From positions 51,474 to 115,473 of the forward strand of contig JAISSW010000008.1 of assembly GCA_031272895.1 (NCBI GenBank): a stretch of 64,000 nucleotides of DNA, written 5' to 3'. The DNA is from Clostridium sp. (GTDB lineage: Bacteria; Bacillota; Clostridia; Oscillospirales; Acutalibacteraceae). The position numbers and the translations under genes were made by a program. The notes under the pieces are model-generated. The model had not been told where the DNA came from. It was given only the letters and a program-made list of their open reading frames with translations, and made no database searches. Within the stretch, counting starts at the first letter, position 1, and each line of letters opens with the position of its first letter. This document shows positions 1-7,495 of the stretch, piece by piece.

Positions 1-1
1 G

Positions 2-385
2 CTGCTTGCCGGCAACTCCGGCGTGGGGAAATCCACACTGCTGAACAGGCTGCTGCCGGGCTTGGACAGGCAGACAGCGGAAATCAGCCGCAAGCTTGGG
101 CGCGGGCGCCACACCACCCGCCAAACGGAATTCTTTCGCGCGGGCGATATGTTGCTGGGCGACAGCCCCGGCTTTTCCGCCTTGGAGCTTGTTAAACAGG
201 GCGTGAGCAGAGCCGAGCTTGCCGGTGCATTCAGGGAATTTGAAGAGTATATAGGCAAGTGCCATTTCCCCGATTGCGCCCACCTGCAGGAGCCGGGCTG
301 CGCAATCCGCGCCGCGGTTGAGGACGGAGAAATACGAGAAGAGCGCTATTGCAACTATGTGCGCTTTATGGAGGTCTTGCGTTGA
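2..385 (+). CDS. rsgA: Ribosome small-subunit GTPase RsgA (C-terminal part)
   Basis: This is a 5'-truncated gene; the window opens inside the GTPase domain and about 127 residues are visible. The P-loop GNSGVGKS lies at the very start, followed by the switch motif DSPGF and the C-terminal zinc-binding pattern C-x4-C-x-H-x5-C (around CHFPDCAH). This circularly permuted GTPase plus zinc knuckle is diagnostic of RsgA/YjeQ, which checks late maturation of the 30S subunit. The reading frame is open from base 2 and ends in TGA, which the next gene's start overlaps. Confidence 0.93.
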   Translation: MLAGNSGVGKSTLLNRLLPGLDRQTAEISRKLGRGRHTTRQTEFFRAGDMLLGDSPGFSALELVKQGVSRAELAGAFREFEEYIGKCHFPDCAHLQEPGCAIRAAVEDGEIREERYCNYVRFMEVLR

Positions 386-972
386 GTGCCGTGGACACTG
401 ACAAAAAAAGCGCGCCGAGCTTGGCTCAGCTGTTTTTTGCGTCGCTGCGGCTTAGCGCATTTACCTTTGGCGGCGGCTATGTTATTGTGCCTCTAATGGA
501 GCGGCAATTCAGCAAAAAATACGGCTGGCTCAGCGAGGAGGAAATCCGTAACCAAATCGCAATTGCTCAAAGCGCACCGGGGGCGCTGGCGGTCAACGCC
601 TCGCTTATGGCGGGCTTTTGCCTGCGCGGCTTGCCGGGGGCGCTATGCTGCCTTGCGGGTACGGTTTTGCCGCCATTCACAATAATCCTCTGCGTCTATT
701 TTGCCTATGCGCGCTTCGCCGCCAACCAATGGGTCCGCCTTGTGTTAAACGGTATGGCGATTGGTGCCGCAGCGGTGCTTGCCGATGCTTTAATAGGGCT
801 TGTAGGCGGAATAATAAAACAGAAAAACCTATTCTCCGCGGCGATAATGCTTTTAGCGTTCGCCGCTATTTTCCTTTTGCATTTGCCCGTATGGCTGCCG
901 CTGCTGTGTGCCGCCGCCGCCGGCTTGCTTTATTGCGGCTTGCGCAGCAGACGCGGCAAAGACACCTTGTGA
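382..972 (+). CDS. Half-size chromate transporter (CHR family)
   Basis: The protein has about 196 residues with several membrane helices. Its N-terminal segment TFGGGYVIVPLMER is the hallmark of the Chromate_transp (PF02417) family. The TTG at 382 is chosen because GGAGG sits 7 nt upstream and the start overlaps the rsgA stop; the ORF-track start at 349 would run into rsgA. Short CHR proteins normally work as pairs encoded side by side. Only one half is present here, because the next gene is convergent asnS. Transport of chromate is the family label; the natural substrate is unknown. Confidence 0.85.
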   Translation: MSAVDTDKKSAPSLAQLFFASLRLSAFTFGGGYVIVPLMERQFSKKYGWLSEEEIRNQIAIAQSAPGALAVNASLMAGFCLRGLPGALCCLAGTVLPPFTIILCVYFAYARFAANQWVRLVLNGMAIGAAAVLADALIGLVGGIIKQKNLFSAAIMLLAFAAIFLLHLPVWLPLLCAAAAGLLYCGLRSRRGKDTL

Positions 973-975
973 AAA

Positions 976-2331
976 TCAGACGGCGCTGCCCGCCGTGCGA
1001 GGATACGGCAGCACGTCGCGGATATTGCCTATGCCGGTTAAATACATAACCAGACGCTCAAAGCCAAGCCCAAAGCCGCAGTGACGGCAGCCGCCCCAAC
1101 GCCGCAAATCAAGGTAACGGGCGTAGTCGTCCGTGCACATACCCAAGGCTCGTATCCGCTCTTCAAGCAGCCCAAGGCGCTCCTCACGCTGGCTGCCGCC
1201 TATAATTTCACCCACGCCCGGCACAAGGCAATCCATGGCGGCCACTGTTTTGCCGTCCTCATTCATGCGCATATAAAACGCCTTTATTTCCGCGGGGTAA
1301 TCCGTTACAAAAACCGGGGATTTGAATATTTTTTCGGTCAAAAAGCGCTCATGCTCGGTCTGCAGGTCCGCCCCCCAAGCAACCGGGTACGCAAAATCCG
1401 CGTTGTGCGGCTCCAAAAGGGCGACCGCCTGAGTGTAGCTGACACGCGCAAACGGCGACTCACAAACGGCTTTCAGACGCTCCGTCAGTTCGTTATCGTA
1501 AAATTTGCAAAGGAATTCAAGCTCTGCGCCGCACTGCGCCATTACACTGCCTATTACGCTTTTAAGCATAGCCTCGGCAAGGGCCATGTCGTCATTAAGG
1601 TCGGCAAAAGCCATTTCCGGCTCAATCATCCAAAACTCCGCGGCGTGGCGCGCTGTGTGGCTGTCCTCCGCGCGGAAGGTTGGCCCGAAGGTATAAATCT
1701 TGCCAAGCGACATTGCCAGCGCCTCACCCTCAAGCTGCCCCGAAACCGTAAGATACACGGGCTTGCCGAAGAAATCACCGCCGCCCTCGGTTGTGGCTTT
1801 TACTTCAAACTGTTCGCCGGCGCCCTCCGCGTCGCCTGTGGAGATTATCGGTGTGTGGACATAGAAGAAGCCTTGTTCCCTAAAAAAGGAGTGTATTGCC
1901 TGAGCTGCCGCCGCCCGCACCCTGAACACCGCCTGCAGTGTGTTTGTCCTTCCCCTAAGGTGCGGCATTGTGCGCAAGAATTCCAGTGTGTGGCGCTTTT
2001 TTTGCAGCGGGTACTCCCCGTCGCTTGCTCCCTCAAGCAGTACGCTGCTTGCCCTAAGCTCGCAGGGCTGCGCCGCGTTCGGCGTGAGCGAAAGCACCCC
2101 GCTGACGCAAACCGCCGCGCCTACGTTCAGCCGCAGCACGTCGTCAAAATCAGCCAGCTCCTCGGGCGTCAGCAAAACCTGCAGGGAGTTAAAGCTGCTG
2201 CCGTCGTGCAGGGCAAGGAATGCTATTTTGCCCGAAGAGCGCAGCGTGCGCACCCAACCGCAAACAGTCAGCTCCTGCCCGGCAAAAGCCGCTGGGGCTT
2301 GCAGAATTTTTGAAATTTCGACTCTTTCCAT
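976..2331 (-). CDS. asnS: Asparagine--tRNA ligase
   Basis: This class IIb aminoacyl-tRNA synthetase of 451 residues charges tRNA-Asn. It has an N-terminal OB-fold anticodon-binding domain (VCGWVRTLRSSGK), motif 2 (TFRAEDSHTARHAAEF) and motif 3 (GFGLGFERLVMYLTG, then the NIRDVLPYPRT terminus typical of AsnS rather than AspS). It is the last gene of the minus-strand operon, 17 bp after the DUF4364 gene. Its stop lies 3 bp from that of the convergent transporter. I saw no T-box leader in front of it. Confidence 0.96.
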   Translation of the reverse strand: MERVEISKILQAPAAFAGQELTVCGWVRTLRSSGKIAFLALHDGSSFNSLQVLLTPEELADFDDVLRLNVGAAVCVSGVLSLTPNAAQPCELRASSVLLEGASDGEYPLQKKRHTLEFLRTMPHLRGRTNTLQAVFRVRAAAAQAIHSFFREQGFFYVHTPIISTGDAEGAGEQFEVKATTEGGGDFFGKPVYLTVSGQLEGEALAMSLGKIYTFGPTFRAEDSHTARHAAEFWMIEPEMAFADLNDDMALAEAMLKSVIGSVMAQCGAELEFLCKFYDNELTERLKAVCESPFARVSYTQAVALLEPHNADFAYPVAWGADLQTEHERFLTEKIFKSPVFVTDYPAEIKAFYMRMNEDGKTVAAMDCLVPGVGEIIGGSQREERLGLLEERIRALGMCTDDYARYLDLRRWGGCRHCGFGLGFERLVMYLTGIGNIRDVLPYPRTAGSAV

Positions 2332-2348
2332 GTTTTCCTCCGCAATAA

Positions 2349-2882
2349 TTAAAGCAGCGCGGCGGTTATTGTTTCTAACAGCTCGCCCGGCTCGGTCAGG
2401 AAGCGGTTGCGCATAGCCCTTGCCTGCCTTTCGTCCGCAACAAATAGTCGCAGGGAGAGCATTATATCCTCCCCCTCTTTAATTTCAAGGGAGAGGGTAC
2501 AGCCGTCCTTGGCGGGCAGTATTTCCGCCGAATTTGCCGCCAAGCCCCGCCTGAGGCTCTGCAGCCGCAGCGCCGCCCTTAGTGTTTCTTCAATAACGGA
2601 GCGCGGCAGCTTGTTAACTAAAACCACAAACGTCGCCTGTCCCAGCTCGGTAATGTGCAGGGGGGCGTCGTCACCTAAGCCCTCGGAACGCAGGATTCCG
2701 CGGTTAACCAAGTTGAAGATGCACTGCGCCGCCTGCATATAATTTGCCGTACCCGCCGCGGAAATAGCCTCCAGCAGCTGCGTTTTGCTCAGTCCGTCCA
2801 TTTTTTCAATTAGATAGACTATAAGCAAATCAATATCCGCGGGGGTTTGCAGCTCGCCGCCGTTGATTTCTCCGTATTTCAA
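2349..2882 (-). CDS. DUF4364 family protein
   Basis: The product has 177 residues. The N-terminal third (TPADIDLLIVYLIEKMDGLSK) resembles the winged-helix start of DUF4364 proteins, which occur in Clostridia and are thought to be DNA-binding, but no function is established. Its ATG overlaps the stop of the upstream HEYGH gene by 4 nt, so the two are probably translationally coupled. Family assignment is from memory of the motif pattern. Confidence 0.75.
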   Translation of the reverse strand: MKYGEINGGELQTPADIDLLIVYLIEKMDGLSKTQLLEAISAAGTANYMQAAQCIFNLVNRGILRSEGLGDDAPLHITELGQATFVVLVNKLPRSVIEETLRAALRLQSLRRGLAANSAEILPAKDGCTLSLEIKEGEDIMLSLRLFVADERQARAMRNRFLTEPGELLETITAALL

Positions 2883-3382
2883 TTCAGCGCCTCCTGTGCG
2901 TCCTTAAAGGGCTTATCGTAATTTCCTCGCAAAAGCATTTCTTTTTCTTTAAACTGCAGCTTGCTCGCCCGGCGCCCAAGGTGATTAGCCCAACCCTCGG
3001 TGTAAAGCCAATAATAGGAATGTCCCGTTTTTGCCCGCCATTTTATTATTGGCTTCAAGTTGCACCAGACGAATGACGGCAGCCCTATTACCGGCAGAAA
3101 CAGCCAGCCGAGAATCATGGTTTGAATAGTGTGTCCATATTCATGGATATGGGCATCATACACCCAATCCTGATTGTGGTGGGCGGGCGTTGGATTGAGG
3201 AAAATGAACATACCTAAGCTTACGCCGCCAAAGGGCTTTTCTGTGGGAATGTAGGTGACGACGGCTTGACAAAACGCCTTGTGCTCATATTTTTTGCGCA
3301 GAGCCAAAAAGGCAACAAGCCCAATCAGGTTTTGCGGCAGTCCCCAGGTGAATTGCCAAAGCAGAAACAAAAAGTGCTTCAT
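2879..3382 (-). CDS. Membrane protein with HEYGH zinc-site-like motif
   Basis: The product is a 167-residue protein with an N-terminal hydrophobic segment (residues about 4-28) and a second one near residues 90-108. Between them lies HIHEYGHTIQ, an HExxH-type motif of the kind used by zinc metalloproteases. A glutamate further on (YTEGWANHLG) could be a third ligand. I do not recognise a named family. It overlaps the DUF4364 gene by 4 nt and its ATG overlaps the end of the MBL gene, so it belongs to the pyrE-asnS operon. Protease activity is inference only. Confidence 0.7.
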   Translation of the reverse strand: MKHFLFLLWQFTWGLPQNLIGLVAFLALRKKYEHKAFCQAVVTYIPTEKPFGGVSLGMFIFLNPTPAHHNQDWVYDAHIHEYGHTIQTMILGWLFLPVIGLPSFVWCNLKPIIKWRAKTGHSYYWLYTEGWANHLGRRASKLQFKEKEMLLRGNYDKPFKDAQEALN

Positions 3383-4413
3383 GCGGGTTCCTCCTGTGTG
3401 TCAAAATCGCCGATGGCATAGAAGCTAATGCCGTCCGCGTTAAGCTGCGCAATAATTCCGCCCGTTTCGCCTGTTACAAAGTATTCGCTGCGGGCAAAAA
3501 TTGCGTAGTTGGAAAGGTTAATGAGATGTGCCTTTTTGCTTGTTACCACGAGGTATTGCGGGGAAAGCCCCTTGCCAAAATAGACTGAACCGGAGCCGAA
3601 GTGGCTATGGTGCCCCGCCTTAACTATATCCACCTCCCCTATTTCCTTGGAAATGCGCTTTTCGTCGCCGCTCCAGTTATTTATGTCCGCCGCAAGGAAA
3701 ACCCGCTTGCCGTTGACTTCAACCAAGGTGCCGACGGAGTTATCGTTTTCACCGCCGCTGATTGCCTTGCGGTCCTCTGTGTTATAAAAGCTGACAAGCA
3801 TATTACCCAAGGTAACAGAGCGTGAGCCAATATCCTGCACAAGCTTAAAGCCGCGGGTATTGACCGCCTCAAGCATTTGGTTATATACCTCAAGGTTATC
3901 CCAACTTAGCTCGGTAGAGTTCTTGTTCTCCGTGCTGTAGGCCTTTAAGTAAACCGTGCCTACGCTGACGGCCGGGTCAAGCAGAATAGTGTCAAAGCCG
4001 CCGATGTGGTCGGAATGGCAGTGGGTGCCAAGGACAAAATCCAACACAACCTTGCCGTCGGCATTGCTTGCGTGTTCCTTAAGGTAGCCCAGAACATACT
4101 GCTCGTAGCCCTCCAGCGCAAGGTTTTCCTTGCCTGTGGGGTTGTCTGTGTCCTCGCCGCTGTCCACAAGGGCAAAGTGTCCGTCGCTCTCAAGCAAAAT
4201 AGCGTCGGAGGAGCCGGTATTGAGGAAATGGATTTTGTCGCCGCTTACACCCTCCGCGGGCAGTTCAAGCAGGTCGCGCTCAACCGCCGCGCGGTTTTGC
4301 TTTGCGTAAACGCCCTCAAGCCAGTAGTAATAGCCCGCAAAGGCAACGGCAAACACCAGCAGCATAATAACAAGGATTCTCAGTGTCTTTTTTAGGCTTG
4401 CTTGCTTTTTCAT
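3379..4413 (-). CDS. Membrane-anchored metallo-beta-lactamase-fold hydrolase (ComEC C-terminal-like)
   Basis: The protein has 344 residues. ATG at 4413 with GGAGAG upstream is the true start; the ORF-track start at 4617 lies inside pyrE. A single transmembrane anchor (about residues 10-30) is followed by an MBL fold containing GTHCHSDHIGG, the HxHxDH metal-binding motif, and a later AGHHSHFGSG. This architecture resembles stand-alone ComEC-type MBL domains, which are extracytoplasmic nuclease or phosphodiesterase candidates. It sits 10 bp after pyrE and overlaps the HEYGH gene. The substrate is not deducible. Confidence 0.85.
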   Translation of the reverse strand: MKKQASLKKTLRILVIMLLVFAVAFAGYYYWLEGVYAKQNRAAVERDLLELPAEGVSGDKIHFLNTGSSDAILLESDGHFALVDSGEDTDNPTGKENLALEGYEQYVLGYLKEHASNADGKVVLDFVLGTHCHSDHIGGFDTILLDPAVSVGTVYLKAYSTENKNSTELSWDNLEVYNQMLEAVNTRGFKLVQDIGSRSVTLGNMLVSFYNTEDRKAISGGENDNSVGTLVEVNGKRVFLAADINNWSGDEKRISKEIGEVDIVKAGHHSHFGSGSVYFGKGLSPQYLVVTSKKAHLINLSNYAIFARSEYFVTGETGGIIAQLNADGISFYAIGDFDTQEEPA

Positions 4414-4423
4414 CTTTCTCTCC

Positions 4424-5086
4424 TTACTGCACACAATGCTCCGCGCGGTATTTCTCCATTCTCTCCAGCAAAGCGGCGTCGGCGTTTTGACCGTGCAGGT
4501 ATTCAAACAGGTCTGCAATTGTAACAACAGCCCGCACCTCAATGCCAAACTCTTTTTTGACCTGCTGCACAGCGGAAAGACCTTCGTCGCCCGTTTTTTC
4601 CATGCGGTCCACAGCAATGAACATATGCGTCACGCTCACGTCTGCGGCGGCTTGGAGCACAGGCAGAACCTTGCGCAGGGCAGTGCCTGCCGTTATAACG
4701 TCCTCTGTGATAATAAGCTTGTCGCCGTCCTGCGGTTGGTAGCCGACAACAACGCCGCCCTCGCCGTGGTCCTTTGCCTCCTTGCGGTCAAAGCAATAGG
4801 GCTTGTCTATGCCAAATTCACGGTAAAGCGCCGCGGAGGTCACAGCCGCAAGGGGGATTCCCTTATAGGCGGGACCGAAAACAGCGGCGAAGTCGTCGCC
4901 GACAGCCTGCTTAACTTGGGCAGCGTATGCCTTGCCGAGGGCATCTAACTGGGAGCCCGTGCGGAAGTTGCCGGTGTTGATGAAGTAGGGCGACTTGCGT
5001 CCGCTTTTAAGGGTAAAATCCCCGAACAACAGAACGCCCGCCTGCTCCATGAGCCTGATGAAATCAGTTTTTTGTTGGGTTAGCAT
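4424..5086 (-). CDS. pyrE: Orotate phosphoribosyltransferase
   Basis: The enzyme (220 residues) makes orotidine 5'-phosphate from orotate and PRPP in pyrimidine synthesis. The PRPP-binding loop is visible as LIITEDVITAGTALR, and the substrate region contains FGPAYKGIPLA and DRKEAKDHGEGG. A GGAGATAAAGTA site precedes the ATG. The 98-bp gap upstream holds a short hairpin (CACGAACTCGTG) but no convincing PyrR-type attenuator. No other pyr gene is in the window. Confidence 0.95.
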   Translation of the reverse strand: MLTQQKTDFIRLMEQAGVLLFGDFTLKSGRKSPYFINTGNFRTGSQLDALGKAYAAQVKQAVGDDFAAVFGPAYKGIPLAAVTSAALYREFGIDKPYCFDRKEAKDHGEGGVVVGYQPQDGDKLIITEDVITAGTALRKVLPVLQAAADVSVTHMFIAVDRMEKTGDEGLSAVQQVKKEFGIEVRAVVTIADLFEYLHGQNADAALLERMEKYRAEHCVQ

Positions 5087-5184
5087 TACTTTATCTCCTT
5101 TTGTTTTTAGTACACGAGTTCGTGCGGCGCGTCAATCAGCCTAATGACTGCAGGATGGAACGGGACCCCTACTGTTTCTCACAC

Positions 5185-5871
5185 TCAGGGGTGCGGCAGG
5201 CCCTTTCTGTATGCGTCCATAATTCCCTTAAACACCTCTCCGTTGGACGGCGGAGTCCAGGTTATGCAGTTTGCCCCTGCCGCCACCGTTGCGCGTATGC
5301 TCTCCGGGGTAGGTCCGCCGGTGGCTATTATTGGCGCGTCGGGATACCTTTGCCTCACCGCAGCAACAACCTGCGGAGTTTTTGCCGCCGCCGAGATATT
5401 CAGTATATCCGCCCCGGCATGAAAGCGGGCGTCAATGTCCTCCGTTTCGCTCAGCACTGTAACAACCACGGGGACGTCCACAGTACCTTTAAGCTCACGA
5501 ATAACCTCGTTGCTTGTCGGCGCGTTGACTACCACGCCGCACGCTCCCTGGAATTCCGCATGGAGCGCAAGGTTGATTACCCGCAGCCCTTGGGTAAGTC
5601 CGCCGCCCACGCCCACAAACACCGGCACCCCGGCGACCTTCATAACCGCCTCCGTAATAACCGGCTGCGGAGTGAACGGATAGACGGCAATAACCGCGTC
5701 CGCGTTTGAGTTTGCTATAATACAGGCGTCCGTTGAAAAAAGCACCGAGCGAATCAGTCTGCCGAAGATTCGAATGCCGGAGCAGGCGTAAATCTCCTGC
5801 GGCACGGCAAGGCGAAAGGCTCGCAGCGTACCGGTCACCTCAGGAATATTAGGATTTTGTGTGTTTGCCAT
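5185..5871 (-). CDS. TIM-barrel family protein (clostridial putative hydrolase)
   Basis: The product has 228 residues starting at the ATG at 5871, which has GGGAGGG upstream; the ORF-track start 20 codons earlier lacks a ribosome site. Glycine-rich turns at the ends of predicted strands (FVGVGGGLTQG, IATGGPTPESIRATVAAGANCITW) match a phosphate-binding beta/alpha barrel, as in proteins auto-annotated as hydrolase in Clostridia. No catalytic assignment is possible. It is the first gene of the minus operon leading to pyrE and asnS. Confidence 0.7.
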   Translation of the reverse strand: MANTQNPNIPEVTGTLRAFRLAVPQEIYACSGIRIFGRLIRSVLFSTDACIIANSNADAVIAVYPFTPQPVITEAVMKVAGVPVFVGVGGGLTQGLRVINLALHAEFQGACGVVVNAPTSNEVIRELKGTVDVPVVVTVLSETEDIDARFHAGADILNISAAAKTPQVVAAVRQRYPDAPIIATGGPTPESIRATVAAGANCITWTPPSNGEVFKGIMDAYRKGLPHP

Positions 5872-5907
5872 ATTTCCCTCCCTGCGGAAGCATAATCCCC
5901 GTGGAAT

Positions 5908-5936
5908 ATTATAGCATATAAAAATGAACAATTAAA
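5908..5936 (-). promoter_or_regulatory. SigA-type promoter of the TIM-barrel/pyrE/asnS operon
   Basis: Reading the minus strand, a perfect TATAAT is preceded at 17 bp by TTTAAT, a weak -35. It lies about 40 bp upstream of the ATG at 5871. Confidence 0.5.
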
Positions 5937-5987
5937 GTACCTTGGGCAAGAAAAGTTTTGCTTCGCGCAGGCAGGCGAATAAAAAGC

Positions 5988-6022
5988 GCAAGGCTCCCCC
6001 GCGCGGAGGGAGCCTTTTTCGT
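5988..6022. terminator. Intrinsic terminator, probably bidirectional
   Basis: AAGGCTCCC pairs with GGGAGCCTT around an 8-9 nt loop. A T-run follows on the plus side, and on the minus strand the stem is followed by GCGCTTTTT. It ends the secreted-protein gene transcribed from 7313. Confidence 0.8.
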
Positions 6023-6035
6023 TAGCTTGTTTTGC

Positions 6036-7313
6036 TTAGAGGCTGACGCCGAAGTAGCCCAGAACCACGTCCAGCTTGACTATGCGCAGGAACCAAAGCA
6101 GTACCTGATACAGCCAGTTGAGCGGATTGCGCGACTCAATGTTAGCGAAGCTTGCCGGTTCTGCGGAGCCAACCTGACGCGTCACAAAGCCATTGACAGG
6201 CAGCGCGTTGGGACGGATAAGGTTCATGACAGTTTTAGCAATTCCCTTGGCCTCAACAGCGTCAAGGAAGAGGTTGCCCGGCAAGGACGGAGAATCAATA
6301 ATCGCGAAGTTGTCCGCGTCCAAAACCTGAACCGATGCCGCGAAACGGAAGTGTGAGCCCAGCGCAAACAGATAGGAGTCATAGCTTTCTAACTGCTTTG
6401 CGGCATGAGGTCCTGTTACCACCGCCGTGCTGCCCTGGATTTCTACCTTGTAAAGTGATGCTGCGTCCTCATAATCCATGCCGCTCTCGCCAATCAAATC
6501 CGCGACAACACCGGGCAGGGTCAGGCGGCTGGCAAGAATAAACATCCATGCGTTGCCGTCAACGTCGCTGACCAAGGCTTCGTTGTTAACACCCCAGTCC
6601 ATTTCGGTATAGTTATCCGGCTCGTCAAACTCGCAGGGCTCAATGCCGGAGGTGTCTGTTGTAAGGCGGATAATGCTGTCGCCCTGTTGCGGCGGCAGAG
6701 TGATGATACCGAAGTTGTAGCTGTAATCTCCGCAAAGCAGCGCGGGTTGACCTTGGTATTCAACATAGGTCAGCGCTGTGGAGCCGGAGCCAATGCCGTT
6801 GTGGGCATAAACCGCCAGCGGCACACCCGTGGGCATTTCACCGCTCTTAAGCGGGCTGAGGTCATAAAGGAATTTGCCGTTGTCCGCGGGAACAATGAGG
6901 TAGTCGCCGGCAATACCAATGCCGCCAACATGGCTGCCCGCGCCTTCCATCTCCCAATAGCCAAGCAGCTTAGTGGAGGAATAGACCATAACCCAGCCGT
7001 TGGGGTGGTTGTCCGGGTCGGAGTTGACGTCGATAATAGTGTATTCACCATAGCGAGCCAAGCCCTGAATGTGGTTTTTGTTGACTGTGATAAATTCCTC
7101 CGGGAAAGCTGTGCTGTCCGGGGCGGCAAACTCCACGCCGAAGGTCCCCAAGCGTGAGAACGCCTCAACAGGGTCGTTGAGCGCGATAAAGCTTGTGTCC
7201 TTGCTGACGCGGCTTGCGCTTGCGGCTGCAGCGCCGAAAGCGGCTGCCGCAAAGACGCTGAACGCCATCATTGCTGCAAGCAACAGCGCCAAAGTTTTGC
7301 GAAGGTGTTTCAT
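6036..7313 (-). CDS. Secreted protein of unknown function
   Basis: The product has 425 residues. A clear Sec signal peptide (positive start MKHLRK, hydrophobic core, then FGAAAASAS) occupies about residues 1-32. The remainder has many short beta-like segments with GD and DG turns, such as GIGIAGDYLIVPADNGKFLYD, which could form a beta-propeller; this is inference. A hydrophobic tail (LNWLYQVLLWFLRIVKLDVVLG) ends the protein and may be a membrane-associating helix. I do not recognise the family. It stands alone between its own promoter and terminator. Confidence 0.75.
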   Translation of the reverse strand: MKHLRKTLALLLAAMMAFSVFAAAAFGAAAASASRVSKDTSFIALNDPVEAFSRLGTFGVEFAAPDSTAFPEEFITVNKNHIQGLARYGEYTIIDVNSDPDNHPNGWVMVYSSTKLLGYWEMEGAGSHVGGIGIAGDYLIVPADNGKFLYDLSPLKSGEMPTGVPLAVYAHNGIGSGSTALTYVEYQGQPALLCGDYSYNFGIITLPPQQGDSIIRLTTDTSGIEPCEFDEPDNYTEMDWGVNNEALVSDVDGNAWMFILASRLTLPGVVADLIGESGMDYEDAASLYKVEIQGSTAVVTGPHAAKQLESYDSYLFALGSHFRFAASVQVLDADNFAIIDSPSLPGNLFLDAVEAKGIAKTVMNLIRPNALPVNGFVTRQVGSAEPASFANIESRNPLNWLYQVLLWFLRIVKLDVVLGYFGVSL

Positions 7314-7364
7314 GTTCTTGCTCCTTATTGATTGTTTTTTCCCTTGTGCGGGAATCTCAAATTA

Positions 7365-7393
7365 ATTATAGTATTTTTGACGAAAAAATGCAA
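7365..7393 (-). promoter_or_regulatory. Promoter of the secreted-protein gene
   Basis: On the minus strand TTGCAT is followed by a 17-bp spacer and a perfect TATAAT. The -35 is embedded in CTTGCATTTTTT, the same block found in the promoter of the flavoprotein gene at 9058-9086. Confidence 0.7.
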
Positions 7394-7427
7394 GCCTTTT
7401 TGTATTTTTTTACGGATTTGACCACAA

Positions 7428-7474
7428 ATAAGCGACGCCGCCCGTAATTAAACGGGCAGCGCCGCCGCTTATTA
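7428..7474 (-). terminator. Likely terminator of the flavoprotein gene
   Basis: An imperfect long hairpin has GCCCGT/ACGGGC as its inner stem and AAGCG/CGCTT as its outer stem, just after the stop at 7496. The T-stretch on the minus strand is short, so confidence is moderate. Confidence 0.5.
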
Positions 7475-7495
7475 CCTTATTGTGGCATCATTAGC

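Noticed and set aside
1081-2313. Plus-strand 410-residue ORF
   Set aside because: It is a shadow of asnS on the opposite strand, with no family motif.
4414-4617. N-terminal extension of the MBL ORF
   Set aside because: It lies inside pyrE in another frame; ATG 4413 has the ribosome site and begins the membrane anchor.
5087-5184. PyrR attenuator before pyrE
   Set aside because: Only a short hairpin is present; the PyrR-binding loop and a terminator were not found.
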